From positions 81,115,118 to 81,179,117 of the forward strand of contig NC_080172.1 of the NCBI RefSeq assembly GCF_950295315.1: DNA of 64,000 bases, given 5' to 3'. Origin of the DNA: Erinaceus europaeus. Lineage: Eukaryota > Chordata > Mammalia > Eulipotyphla > Erinaceidae. Under the pieces are notes generated by a model. The model was not told the origin of the DNA, searched no databases, and was given only the letters and a program-made list of their open reading frames with translations. This document shows positions 32,860-43,429 of the stretch, one piece after another. The position numbers were made by a program, and so were the translations under genes. Numbering within the stretch: the first letter of the stretch is position 1; the number at the start of each line of letters is the position of its first letter.

Positions 32860-33575
32860 TATTATTATTATTTATTGCTGGGGTTCAGTGATATTACTGA
32901 GCCCACCACTCCCAATGACCATTTTTCCTTTTTTTTTTTCTTTATTTTTATTTTTTATAGGACAGAGAGAAAAATGAAAGAGAGGAAGGGGAGCTAGAGA
33001 GGGACAGGGAAAGATTGAGACCTACAGACCTACTTCATATCAGGGGATGCATCTCCCTTGCAGGTGGGAATCAGGGTCTTGAACCTTAGTCCTTGCTACT
33101 ATAACTGAAAAATAAAAGGACTTCACAGAGGTGCAACTCGCTGCTTGATGCAGGTTTAAGACAATCAAGGTTTATTACATGACAGTAAAGTAGTATAGAA
33201 TGGTATATTTCAGGCACAGCAAGAGAGGCAATTATCTGCAGAGGTTAGGACTAGGTCAGACCCATGAGTCTGTAAGTTACCAAAGTTCAGCTCCATGTGT
33301 TGTCTCCTGGGAAGGGCATCATGGCAGGTCCTGGGAAGCCAAGCTAGCCTGAGTGCAAGCAGGAGAAGGAGCTGGGAAAAAAGACGCAGACTTCCAGCTG
33401 CCTGAATTTAAATATCTTGATTTATGTAAGTCCATCGACCACATGCTAATTACATTTTCATGTTTAGCCTCAGCCGTATGCTAATCAAATCCCAAAGTTC
33501 TATTCAAGGGCTGTTCCACAACACTTGCCATGGTACTATGTGTGTTTAACTGGGTGCACCACTAACTAACCCCCT
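32860..33575 (-). mobile_element. tRNA-derived SINE, long form, split by an LTR
   Basis: The plus strand shows the module end (tattgctggggttcagtgat), pyrimidine-complement tract and body (ccttgcaggtgggaatcagg) up to about 33100. The head follows at 33525-33575 (gccatggtactatgtgtgtt, accactaactaacccc). The 420 bp between is a separate element. Confidence 0.82.
33101..33524 (-). mobile_element. Solo LTR inserted in a SINE, minus strand
   Basis: On the minus strand it begins tgttgtggaacagccc and carries a poly(A) signal (TTTATT at 33171-33176 on plus) followed by a short U5-like end. Its GC content is above the flank. cttg occurs on both sides (near 33095 and 33525), which could be a 4-bp TSD, but then one end is not a clean TG...CA. 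No internal retroviral sequence is present. Exact ends uncertain by a few bases. Confidence 0.65.
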
Positions 33576-33918
33576 TTAATCGTGAATCTTAATAATATGA
33601 CTTTTGTGAGGTCATGCTCATGTTTTAATTTTTTTTTCAGTTTGCCTCTTATCAACTCTATACTGTCCAGACCTGACTAAGGCAACAACTCCAGTCCTAC
33701 GTGCAGCTTCTGTGTGTTGTCTACTTTGTCCAGTACCCTTTTTAATAAGTTAGTTGATGAGAGATAGTGGGAATGAAAGTGACATAGGTCAGACATACTT
33801 GGGTGAAGTCCATAGAAACAATTCATAGTATCATACAATAGTCACATCAGTGTCAGATTTTTAGTGGCCCCTGGGCATACACACCCCAATGAGAGCTTCA
33901 GTGTGAGTGAGAAATACA

Positions 33919-33921
<3 letters not shown>

Positions 33922-33988
<67 letters not shown>
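33922..33988. repeat. (TG)n microsatellite
   Basis: About 33 TG units with one TA interruption, immediately upstream of the Vingi-like fragment. Confidence 0.97.
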
Positions 33989-33989
<1 letters not shown>

Positions 33990-34000
33990 AAATAGCTGTT

Positions 34001-34240
34001 ATGATTGGGCCCTCCTCAATCGCTATCCAACAGGCCATGGCCGGTGCGCCGCTATGTTCCATCGCTGGGGAGCCAGAGACGACCCGAACTGCCCCTGCGG
34101 CTACAGACAGACTATGCCCCACATAGTCAACGACTGCCACCTCTCCAGATTCAAAGGAGGTCTCGAAACTTTACATCAGGCTCAACCTGACGCTGTTGAC
34201 TGGCTACGGAAGAAGGGCAAACGCTAGTAGTAGTAGTAGT
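34001..34240 (+). mobile_element. Vingi-like (Ingi-related) LINE 3' end
   Basis: One uninterrupted frame of about 72 codons runs from the gat at about 34010 to TAG at 34227-34229. It reads W-A-L-L-N-R-Y-P-T-G-H-G-R-C, then H-R-W-G-A-R-D, a C-x-C-G...H-I-V-N-D-C zinc-finger-like motif, and W-L-R-K-K-G-K-R before the stop. This layout is the extreme C-terminus of Ingi/jockey-type non-LTR retrotransposon polymerases and is unlike L1. It ends in a (TAG)n tail, as in LINEs with short-repeat tails. It is strongly 5'-truncated and GC-rich compared with its surroundings. Vingi elements are known to have expanded recently in hedgehogs; assignment to that clade is from recognition only. Confidence 0.72.
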
Positions 34241-35620
34241 AACTGATATCTTGAGTGAATTTATTTCCTCAGCCTACCCCGGACTAAATGACTAACATCC
34301 TTGGTTAATTAGATCCAGGAGTAATGAACTAAGTAGAACTAATTCAGCAATAAAGATGGGAACATGGATTAACTGACTAATGGACTCCATTTAACAAATA
34401 ATAACAGTTTTTTCAGAAATGGTAACTTTCTTTATCAATAGTGTTAGAAGAAACAATAATAGTGATGATAATTGTGTATTACCACATTCACATTGTTGAA
34501 ATGGCACTATGAAAACCAAGTGAACATTTTAAATTTTAAGGTAAACACAGGCATTGGCTAGTTTATATCCCATCTACTTACTAATACATTACTACATGCA
34601 GTGTTAGTTTCACTCTTTTATACATACTCTAGATTTCTTTATTTTTGACCTAAGTTCTAAAAAAATTGTGATTTGCATTTGATTTGTGTACCATTTTCAT
34701 CTTTTAGTGTGCTGACTTCCTTTCTCTTCAGAAATAAATGAAATCCACTCTCTTTTCTTTGATTCCTCAAGCTTAATTGGAATGAAACTCTCATGTTCAA
34801 ATTCAGGGGCTTTACTTAACTATTTTGTCTCATTTAAGAAAAATAAAAGTCTTGTTAGCTAAGCTAAGACATGGTATTCATGAATCCAAAACTAAGTAAG
34901 CATCCATCACACAACTGCAAAGCACAAAAGGTATTCTGGTAAAGTTATATCTGTCTTAAGGATCTGTAGTATGAGAAAAAGTGAAAAAGTAGGATCCACT
35001 AAATAAAAATCAACAATTGGCTAACAACAACTTCTTTTTATTTCTTTTCTTTCACTGGGATTGACAAACTATTAAAATTTGGGTTAATTTAAAAAATCCC
35101 ACCAAATATTAAAAAATATAAACACACAAGGTAGTGTTCCCCACAAAATCATTAATTATATCTGATTTTCAAAGTAATATGTATTATATAAAGAAGATAT
35201 CAGCAAGTAAGAGCAGCTGTTATAATTTATATAAAGCATCTAACTAATTTAGGACAATTTTTGTATTTACTTCTATTTCATTAACTCTAATTTTGGTGAA
35301 TTCCTAGAGGAAAATTCTCTGGTTATGATTTTTTTTTTCTGATTAAGATTTTTGAAAGGTAAACACATCACAAACTTGAACAGGAGAAAAAATGTTGTAA
35401 TCATGATCAAGCTGGTTGATTACTGGATTATCTCTAAGTTAAAGTCTGTCCTTCATCATAGTGTTTATGGTTATCTCCTAACAAATCCAGACTTATATAG
35501 ATACACCAGTTTCTTCTCTCTTGGATAGCCACCTTATCCGAAACCTTAGTGTCATGTTTGATTTCTGGTTTCCTCTATGTCTCAAAAGTAATCCATTCTA
35601 TCCAGCTTCTGACTTCCCTC
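34241..35620. other. Unassigned AT-rich stretch
   Basis: No gene or repeat was recognised. Confidence 0.5.
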
Positions 35621-35627
35621 TGATCTA

Positions 35628-35918
35628 TTTTTTTAAATTTTTTATATTTATTTATTCCCTTTTGTTGCCCTTGTTGTTTTATTGTTGTAGTCATTATTGT
35701 TGGTATTGATGTCATTTTTGGATAGGACAGAAAGAGAAATCGAGAGAGGAGGGAAAGACGGGGGGGGGGGAGAAAGATAGGCACCTGTAGACCTGCTTCA
35801 TCACTTGTGAAGCGATTCCCCTGCAGGTGGGGAGCCAGGGTCTCGAACTGGGATCCTTATACTGGTCCTTGTGCTTTGCGCCACGTGCACTTAACCTGCT
35901 GCGCTACCGCCTGACTCC
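35628..35918 (-). mobile_element. tRNA-derived SINE, (caa)n-tailed, young-looking
   Basis: The minus strand has well-preserved head, box A and box B (complements of cttaacctgctgcgctac and gggtctcgaactggg), body and (caa)n tail. It contains an internal G run at 35761-35770. Flanks ccctctgatctattt and cttctctgacctattt form a decayed TSD. Confidence 0.92.
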
Positions 35919-35989
35919 CTTCTCTGACCTATTTCCAAACTGTAGTCAGCACAGTTATCATGTTGTTACAACACTGCAAAAATACTTGA

Positions 35990-36140
35990 GGTTCAGGAAA
36001 TACCATAATAGTTATGCAAAAGATTATCGTGCCTGAAACTTGGATGCCCCAGATTTAATCCCACCCACCCCCTACACTACCACCACCAATAATACCTAAT
36101 CCAGAGGTAACCAGTGCACTGGTAAGAAGAAAAAAAGCCA
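35990..36140 (+). mobile_element. Second SINE type
   Basis: caggaaataccataatagttatgcaaaa, gcctgaaacttggatgcccc and atttaatcccacccacc, then taaccagtgcactggtaaga. Confidence 0.7.
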
Positions 36141-36349
36141 TTTGATATCTTTTAAAATATTTTAGAAGAAAATCTAAATACATTTAGAAGCTTAAAATCA
36201 TAGTCTGGCACCTTCACACACCTAGTCTTGCTTCTACTCTGTTTTTCTCTCTCTATTTTCAATACAACCCAGTTGATCATTTTAAAGGTTCTCTGTTACT
36301 TTTCATACTTCCCTATACACAACTTGTCTGGAATTCATTTCTATTTTTA

Positions 36350-36578
36350 TTACTTATCTATTTATTTATTCAATTTGTTTATTTTATTTGATAGGACAGA
36401 ATGAAATTGAGAGAGGAAGAAGACATAGAGAGTGAGAGATAAATAGCAAGTCACCTGTAACACTAGTATATCACTTATGAAACTTCCTCCCTACAGGTGG
36501 GGATAAGCAGCTAGAACCCAGGCCCTTGCACATCCCAGTGTGTACATTTAACCTGGTGTGCCATTACCTGGTCCCAAT
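36350..36578 (-). mobile_element. tRNA-derived SINE, short form, minus strand
   Basis: Reverse order: ttatttgataggacagaatg, aattgagagaggaagaag, a tatcacttatgaaacttcct body, ctagaacccaggcccttgca and taacctggtgtgccattacc at the head. Confidence 0.82.
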
Positions 36579-36589
36579 AGTTAATTTTA

Positions 36590-37165
36590 ATTTTTAAAAT
36601 TTTATTTATGATTTAATATTGATCTCAAAAAATTAGAAATAACAGAGGTATAATTCTGCACCATTCCCTTCTCCAGAGTTCTGTATCACCATTCTATACT
36701 GGAAATTACAGTAGTTCTCCCAAGGTTGCAGGTATGGGTAGATGATTATTTCTATAACTGTCTATATTTAAATATATTTTCCAGTTTTTTCTATGATCCT
36801 GTACTCTCTTCCCTTCCAAGTCACACCCACACCTATTACTACTTGTGAGTGTCCTTTCTCTCTTCTTCTCTTTTCAGGTCCTGATAGCGTTGAAGTTCAG
36901 AACACTCTGGTCATCTCTCCCTATCATAAATCCTCCTTTGGAATTATGAAACAAGATCATTTTTGGTGTGCAGTAGGTAAGAGTTCTGATTTATGTAATT
37001 GCTTCTCTGCTGGATATGGGCATTGGCAGATCAATGCATACACCCAGCCTATTTCTATCTTTCCCTAACAGGGTAAGACTCTGGAGAAGTGAGGCTATGA
37101 GTATATTGGTGAGGTTGTCAGGAATCATGATAGCATCTGCAACTTGGTGACTGAAAGGCAGTAAG
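36590..37165 (-). mobile_element. L1 3'UTR copy, minus strand (left half of head-to-head pair)
   Basis: The T-rich left end, ataacagaggtataattctg, ttcccttctccagagttctg and gaaattacagtagttctccc match the block at 42030-42345. Its right part (tgtaattgcttctctgctgg, cattggcagatcaatgcata, gcatctgcaacttggtgact) matches the 58600-58820 block. Confidence 0.75.
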
Positions 37166-37830
37166 ATATAAAGTAGGTATACTTTCCCTGTATTTTGGAG
37201 TACTCTTTCCCCGATCCAGTTTTCTAGTCCTATTCTCAACTCTAACACCATCTTCCCAGACAACACTTTTAGCCCACCTACATGTTAGCTACTGGATCAG
37301 GAAAAAATTACAAATGTCATGGACCCCTTGTAATATACCTAAAATAGACTCCTAGCTTCATCCCACACATACACTCTTAGTTCTGTCTGTTCTATTCTTA
37401 TCTTTAGGTTCCTTATTATTAAACAATTTATCCTGCTTTATATTTTTCTGCTTTTCAGCCACAAAGTTTCAGATGCTACCATGATGCCATGCTGACTTCT
37501 CTGGGCAGATGACCTCACCCATATGTCCTGGAACCTCACCTTACCAAAGTTCTATCCCATCAGGGAAAGGCATAAACAGGCTGGGAGTATGGATCAATCT
37601 ACCCACGTCCATGTTCAGCAGAGAAGCAATTACAGAAATCAGACCTTCCACCTTCTGCATCCCATAAGGAATTTTCGTCCATACTCCCAGAGGGATGAAG
37701 AAATAAGGAAAATTCCAATGGAAGAGATGGGATATGGGACTCTGGTGGTGGAAACTGTATGGAATTGTATCCCTCTTATCCTAAAATATTGTCAATCATT
37801 ATTAAATCACTAATAAAATAATTAAAAAGT
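37166..37830 (+). mobile_element. L1 3'UTR copy, plus strand (right half of head-to-head pair)
   Basis: The order gcccacctacatgttagcta, tgtcctggaacctcacctta, aagcaattacagaaatcaga, ggaattgtatccctcttatc and tattaaatcactaataaaat matches the 52380-52950 copy to its A-rich end. Confidence 0.75.
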
Positions 37831-37849
37831 AAATAAATTCTAAATTTGG

Positions 37850-38085
37850 CATAAAAAGATATAAAATAGAATAAAATGATTAATGAAAAGGAACCAAAAA
37901 GCAGAAATAGAGCAGAAAAGAATAGGGATCTTGGGGTGGAAAGAACCTAGGAAGTCTATTTGGGTACATTCCTAGGGCCCATGGCCTTTGTAGTTTTTGC
38001 TTGTGTTTGATAGCTAACATGGAGATGGACAAAAATAATGTCTTGGGAGATGGTGTCAGAGTTATGAATATGGATTGTTAGGTCT
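37850..38085 (-). repeat. L1-associated 3' block fragment
   Basis: gaatagggatcttggggtgg, tttttgcttgtgtttgatag and ttgggagatggtgtcagagt are shared with 40770-40890 and partly with 6986-7080. Confidence 0.6.
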
Positions 38086-38089
38086 CTTT

Positions 38090-38400
38090 GTTGCTCTATG
38101 TGTAGTTGGTTTTCTCTTCTCCCCATTTACTAGAATTTGAAGGTGATGATTGAGTTGAGTTATTTCTCCTCGAACACAAGTTGAAAGTCTAATATTAAGT
38201 ATGATGCATCAAGGCAGAATGAGCCAAATCCAAAGTGAACCATTACTCGGACCTGGACTTAGGTTAAAGCTCAGACTGCTACATGAGAAAGAGAGGTCAT
38301 TTTGCTTGTGTCACAATTATTTTGGTCACACTGGAGTAGACTAACTTATACCCAACTTAGCTGCTTATCAAAGTGAGATAGAGATATAAACCTTGTTCTT
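38090..38400. other. Unassigned stretch
   Basis: Nothing recognised; ends in an interrupted poly(T). Confidence 0.45.
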
Positions 38401-38465
38401 TTTTTTTTTTTTAAAGAATTCTAATCTGTTGAGCTGAATAGAAGCATTTAGAAAAGGACAAGTAA

Positions 38466-38504
38466 TCTACGACCATACCACTCTGAACATGCCCGATCTT
38501 GTCT
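38466..38504 (+). pseudogene. 5S rRNA 5' fragment (39 nt), tailless retropseudogene
   Basis: tctacgaccataccactctg and the next 19 nt match nucleotides 2-40 of vertebrate 5S rRNA with four or five differences. A perfect 15-bp TSD, GAAAAGGACAAGTAA, lies at 38451-38465 and 38505-38519. There is no poly(A) tail and no remaining 5S sequence. The 3' end point is the same as in the independent insert at 16760-16799. Confidence 0.92.
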
Positions 38505-38577
38505 GAAAAGGACAAGTAAAGTTCTTCCTCAGGAAACATTTCTAGAAATTGCTCAAAGTTCTCCAAAAACATTTGCT

Positions 38578-38760
38578 GCCCAGAAGATAGCTCACCTGTG
38601 CCTTACCATGCATGTAGCTCAGGTTTGTATGCCAGAACCACATGGGAATGCTCCAGTACTGGGGGGAAGCTCTGGTTCTGAAGAGTTTCTTGCTCACTGT
38701 CTCTACATATGTTGTTTATTATTATTATAATTTGTGAAAAAGTTTACCTGAGAGCAGTGA
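38578..38760 (+). mobile_element. Second SINE type, diverged
   Basis: gcccagaagatagctcacctg, gcatgtagctcaggtttgta, gaatgctccagtactggggg and a tgctcactgtctctacatat end. Confidence 0.55.
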
Positions 38761-39182
38761 TCACACATGAACAAGGTCCCAGTGCCAGGAAAAAAAAAAA
38801 AAACATTTACAAATCAGTTTTACATACCTCAGATAGAAGACTGAACTAACACTCATTGGTATGTGGGTTAGGCCCTATGAAATCTCATGACTATGTAAAC
38901 TTACGAACATTATTTTGTATGACTTTATAATTAACACTTGCAACAAATGTATAAGCTGTGAGAATAAAATGCCTTTCTTCTTTTGGAGAAACATTGCCAT
39001 GGTTTCTGTGATATAACACAAGTGAGAGGTTATGAAAAGCATATCTTTTTATACAAAGAGAAAAATGTTGTCTATTAAGATGAAGAGATATTCACATTTA
39101 CTAGAAACACTGAGCAAGCTAGATACCTAAAAAGTAATTAAAATTTCAGTGTTAATTTTTTTCTATCAGTCATCCTTTAAAT

Positions 39183-39378
39183 CAGGAGTGGAGACAACAT
39201 GGTCCACAGGCTATAAAATGTCCTCAAAATCATTTGGGATAGCCCTGCTAGGGCAGCTACAGACTTGTTTTCATAGTAGCAGTTACTGCTAATTTTTAAG
39301 TTGATAATTTTTATAGCTCATGAACGATGTTATAAATATTCAATGCCCCTTGGCAGGAAAAAGGTTCCTTGCCCTGCA
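39183..39378. mobile_element. Possible hAT-type MITE
   Basis: About 196 bp beginning CAGGAGTGGA and ending TTCCTTGCCCTG, a degenerate form of the CAGGGGT...ACCCCTG termini of mammalian hAT elements. Internal phrases tggtccacaggctataaaat and atcatttgggatagccctgc fit a non-autonomous copy. No convincing 8-bp TSD was found. Confidence 0.5.
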
Positions 39379-39477
39379 AAGTGTTCTCAATGAACATTGT
39401 CCTTATCTTGCCAGAAGATAGAAACTCAGCTGATGTCATAAGTTCTCCAATAATATTCAGATAACAAAACACCTCAT

Positions 39478-39590
39478 TGGGATGGGGAGATAGAATAATG
39501 GTTATGCAAAAAACTTTCATTCCTGAGACTTCAAAGTCCCAAGTTCAATCCATGGCACAAAGGGGGAGGATTAAAAAAAAATTATCTCTA
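39478..39590 (+). mobile_element. Second SINE type, 5' part
   Basis: gggatggggagatagaataatggttatgcaaa, cctgagacttcaaagtccca and agttcaatcca, then A-rich sequence. Confidence 0.75.
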
Positions 39591-39611
39591 CTTATCATCT
39601 CTTTTTTAAAA

Positions 39612-39850
39612 AAACATATTTATTTATTTATTACTGTATAGAGACAGAGAGAAATTGAGAGGGGGATGATGCCATGTGTTAAATGGGGGCTCAAGCCCAG
39701 GTTCTCTGCATGGAAAGCATGCGCTCTACTGGGTGGTCTGTTTTTATTATCATTTTTTATTAGTGAGAAAGATAGGGTGAAATAAAAAGAGAGTCAGAGA
39801 AAGAGACCAAAGCACTGTTCCACTGTTTATGGAGTTTCACCTTAATCCAG
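39612..39850 (-). mobile_element. Two abutting minus-strand SINE fragments
   Basis: The first (39612-39742) has tttatttattactgtataga, gagaaattgagaggggga and gctcaagcccaggttctctg. The second (39743-39850) restarts with a T-rich end, then agtgagaaagatagggtgaa and gagagtcagagaaagagacc. Confidence 0.6.
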
Positions 39851-40269
39851 ATAAGAAATATTTCTTTATCTTTTTCTTATTCGAAGATCAGCTTTTAAAT
39901 GGAATGTATAAATGCAATATATAAATGCAATATTTATTTAATTAATTCATAATAGCTTATTTCCAAATATAGTTTTCTTGAACCCTGACTTTTCACAAAA
40001 TAATTTTCTTCCATAAACATACTATCCTTTTTTCTGTCCCATCAAGTATAGGTTCATCATGTTTTTAAGCTACTGCTAACTGAGAATCCTTTAAGTTCAA
40101 TGTTTCCTATCACTATCAGGATCCAGAGAAGATATATAGTGGTGAACCTTCCAGCCATGTCCATCAACCTTTTACTTCCCATCCCTTAAAACTTCCATTG
40201 TATCTCATGAAGGTTAAAGTTTAAGGATCCTTTAGAGTTTGCATATTCATAGTACCTGTAAGCATATAT

Positions 40270-40599
40270 GTATATATTGCCTCCAGGGTTATCACTGGGG
40301 CGTAGTGCCAGCACTACAAATCCACTCCTCCTGGAAGCTGTTTTTCCCATTTTGTTGCCCTTGTTGTTGCACTTGTTGTAGTTGTTATTGTTATCATAAC
40401 TGTTGTTGTTGTTGTTGTTGTTGTTGGATAGCACAGAGAGAAATTGAGAGAGATGGGGAAGTCAGACCTGCTTCACCATTTGTGAAACAACCCCGTGCAG
40501 GTGGAGAGCTGGGGACTTGAACCTGGATTCTTACCCCGGCCCTTGCCCTTGTGCTTTGCACCATGTGTGCTTAACCCACTGTGATACCACTCAGCTCCC
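40270..40599 (-). mobile_element. tRNA-derived SINE, long form, with perfect TSD
   Basis: Minus strand: head (complement of ttaacccactgtgataccac), body, (caa)n and the stem-loop module at 40278-40340. A perfect 19-bp TSD, AGTACCTGTAAGCATATAT, at 40251-40269 and 40600-40618 marks this as one of the younger inserts. Confidence 0.95.
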
Positions 40600-40749
40600 A
40601 GTACCTGTAAGCATATATTTTTTAAAAAGGTGGGGGGAGAGGGAGAGTAAGGAGCAGCTTTGGACTCACTTAGCTCTTCTCACTTAACCCCCTGCACTAC
40701 ATATACCAGAGTGGTGGAGCTATAGTTATCTGTCTGTCTATCAGGAATT

Positions 40750-41085
40750 AAAAAGCAGGAGCACACTAGATGAGAATAGGGATCTTAAAATGGAAAGAAG
40801 CTAGATCTGTTCCTAGGGTCCCATGACTTTTGTAGTTTTTGCTTGAGTTTGATAGTTAACACGAAGGTAGACTAGAAAGTATTGTGTGGGCAAGAGTAGC
40901 TCTCAAGCTTGAATAAAATTATAAATAAAATTAAATGTTTATCCCATCAACTTGACCCAGGGCCCATATATAGTCATATTTAACATAGGAGACCTCTTAT
41001 TCCCTATCAGTCTGAGCTCAAAGTCCATGGTCACAGCTGGAAACATCTCTGGTGACAATATGTGATAATAAGTTATTAGCGTGCT
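40750..41085 (-). repeat. L1-associated 3' block fragment
   Basis: gaatagggatcttaaaatgg, tttttgcttgagtttgatag and gtctgagctcaaagtccatg are the reverse of the block at 25620-25760 and parallel 37850-38085. Confidence 0.6.
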
Positions 41086-41089
41086 CTTC

Positions 41090-42025
41090 TCTTTATTTCT
41101 CTCTCCCTCTTTCTATCCACCTTTCTTTATAAATTAAAAATTAAAAAATATATGTATGGACCAAGGAATCTTTCAGTAGTATCTACCATGCTTGAGGTCT
41201 TTCTCCAAAGAATTAGAAAAATAAAAATGACCTGAAGATAAGAAAGTTTTCTAGGTATTCTTCAAATTGTGATGCAATGTCACATTATAGAACTTTCATT
41301 TATGTTTTCTGGGAGTATAGACTCATTCAGCTATACAGCAATTAGTAGTAAAATGAAATGGAATCTAGAGTTCCTATTTTTTTTTCTTAAGAGAAGCTTC
41401 TTAAGAAAAAAAATTCCAGGAAAAAATAAGCCTTTTAAAGTAAAACTTTTCTATTTAAACAGGGAAGAATAGATGGAGGTAGTAAATAGGAGATACTTAC
41501 ATTTGGAATTTTATTTTATTTCATTAGATTTTACAGCTATGGAGGTTTAGTTTGGCCATTAACAATGAAAATTTAATGAAAACACCCCTGTCCAGTGGAA
41601 TCCCAACTTCCCAACACTTCCTGAAAGACTATTGAAAGAAATTCAGGCAGGTAAGGCTACAGCAGTGAATACTAATGAGATTTAATTTTCCTTGACCTTC
41701 CCAGTGATGGACAGCATGCTACTCCCTTTTTTTTTCCCCATGTTATTATTACTGAATGCCATAGAAAAGAACAAAATGTGCTACTAACAGCTTTTGGTAG
41801 TGCTTCAATGAGAGGAGAACCTTTTGCATACTTGAACATCTTCAATTTTTTTTTCTTAAATTTTTTTTGGAGAATCACAAAAATATCCAGACAAATTGTC
41901 TCTTGAATAGAAAATAATATAGAAACAAAATCCACCTCTGTATGAGATTTTCTCTAAGTGCCACATGAAATATATTTCCCTGAGAATTACAGAAAATGCT
42001 TGTCAATTTCTTTTTTTTCTACTTT
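41090..42025. other. Unassigned AT-rich stretch
   Basis: Nothing recognised. Confidence 0.5.
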
Positions 42026-42029
42026 TTAT

Positions 42030-42345
42030 CAGTGATCTTACACTGATTTGCAAAATTATAAGATAACAGGGGTATAATTCTACACCTTTCCCATCACCAG
42101 AGTTCTGTGTCTCCATTCCCTCTATTGGAAACTACAGTAATTCTTCCAAGATCACAGATATGGGTTGACTTTTATTTCCATAACTATCTAACTATATTTT
42201 TATATATGCCCATTTGCCTTCTCTTCCTTTATAAGTCACACCTAGTATCCTTCTATATTTCTTTACGTCCTTCTGTATTTCTCTCTCTTTCTCTTTTTCT
42301 TCCCTTTTTGAGTCCTGATGAAACTGGAGTTCAGAATTGAAACTA
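42030..42345 (-). mobile_element. L1 3'UTR fragment, minus strand
   Basis: gataacaggggtataattct, atcaccagagttctgtgtct, ggaaactacagtaattcttc and cacagatatgggttgacttt align with 36640-36760. Confidence 0.7.
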
Positions 42346-42349
42346 TTGG

Positions 42350-42828
42350 AAGTAAATAACCCTGTTTTTTTTTAAGTAACACAAAAACAATGATTGTGGA
42401 AATGGTGTCATAGCAAAACTATAACCAAATGCTTCTGTTGAGGTGCTAGAATGAATGGACTTAACCATCATAATTATTCACGTGTACTCTACTCATGTTT
42501 CACCTTCTAAACCAGATTGATCGACATATTGTGGTTCCCTCCAGGTCAAGGTCACCTTAACAGGATACCTGGTTTCAACCACACTAAACTCTGTATAGTG
42601 AAATCTATTCCCTACCAAATAACTGAAAAATAGTTCCAGAGAGAAAGTAGGGAAGGGAAGAAACCAAATACTGATTTATACCCAGCACACTTGGCTAAGC
42701 AGGAAAAGCAGTAGCAGAGAAACAAGAACTGAATCACCATCTGGAACACCTTGTCTCCAGTGTTGACATTCCTGCTGACAGAGTTGCTCTCCCAGTGAAG
42801 TGTTCCTCTATCTGGGTTCCATAGAAAC
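42350..42828. other. Unassigned stretch left of the solo LTR
   Basis: No coding or RNA signal. Parts may belong to an old repeat, but I cannot assign one. Confidence 0.4.
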
Positions 42829-43236
42829 TGTTAAACTTCTTATTCCATTATTTTTAGTTCTTTAGTTCAGCATTCTGTATGTTTTGTGAGGCCTTCCTCA
42901 GCTTTCATTTGTAGGAGAGGGTCTTTTTAAAACCTGATTGTTCAATCACTGTTGCTATGCTTCACTTTGGTTTGGTGGCCCCCCCCTCCCCCTGGGAGAT
43001 TGCGGTTTCGCGGGCCCCCTTCCCCCTGCCCCCGGAACCCTACGGACTCTGGAGTTCTTGCCGCAGCCTCCGGAGGAGAAGGATGCAGGACAGATCTGTG
43101 TGTTGATTGATTTGGGTTAGTTTATGAATTGTTCGTGAATAAAGAAATACAGCTTCTCTGCCCAGCCGTGTGTCCTCGAGTCTCTGTCTACCGCCGTGAA
43201 GCTAGCCCGACCTGCTAGAGCCCCGAAACTTTAACA
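42829..43236 (+). mobile_element. Solo LTR with GC-rich core
   Basis: Ends TGTTAAA (42829) and TTTAACA (43236) form a perfect 7-bp inverted repeat with TG...CA. A GC-rich stretch (42975-43080) is followed by AATAAA at 43138-43143 and a U5-like tctctgcccagccgtgtgtc to gctagcccgacctgctagag. No internal viral sequence and no clear TSD was found. Different in sequence from the LTRs at 4195 and 33101. Confidence 0.72.
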
Positions 43237-43254
43237 ACAAATCACTTCTTTCAT

Positions 43255-43425
43255 TGTAAAGTTTTTCTTTTTTATTTGTCTTTGATGGGGTTTCAATACT
43301 TCAGGGCAACTTTTTCAGATAGAAAGAGAGTAACTGGAGCAAGAGATAGAGGGAATACCAAAGCTTCCCCCAGTGTGGTACTGCCTAGTTTAAACCTGGG
43401 TTACATTCGTGCAAAATAGACAATT
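43255..43425 (-). mobile_element. Second SINE type, minus strand, diverged
   Basis: A T-rich start, tttgatggggtttcaatact, gatagaaagagagtaactgg, gtggtactgcctagtttaaa and cctgggttacattcgtgcaa. Confidence 0.5.
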
Positions 43426-43429
43426 CCTT

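Noticed and set aside
33898..34140. Minus-strand frame rich in T-H repeats and the plus-strand C-V repeat frame
   Set aside because: Both are translations of the TG microsatellite. The real coding relic is the plus-strand LINE frame beside it.
42938..43120. Proline/glycine-rich 60-codon frame
   Set aside because: It is produced by the GC-rich core of the solo LTR; no coding features.
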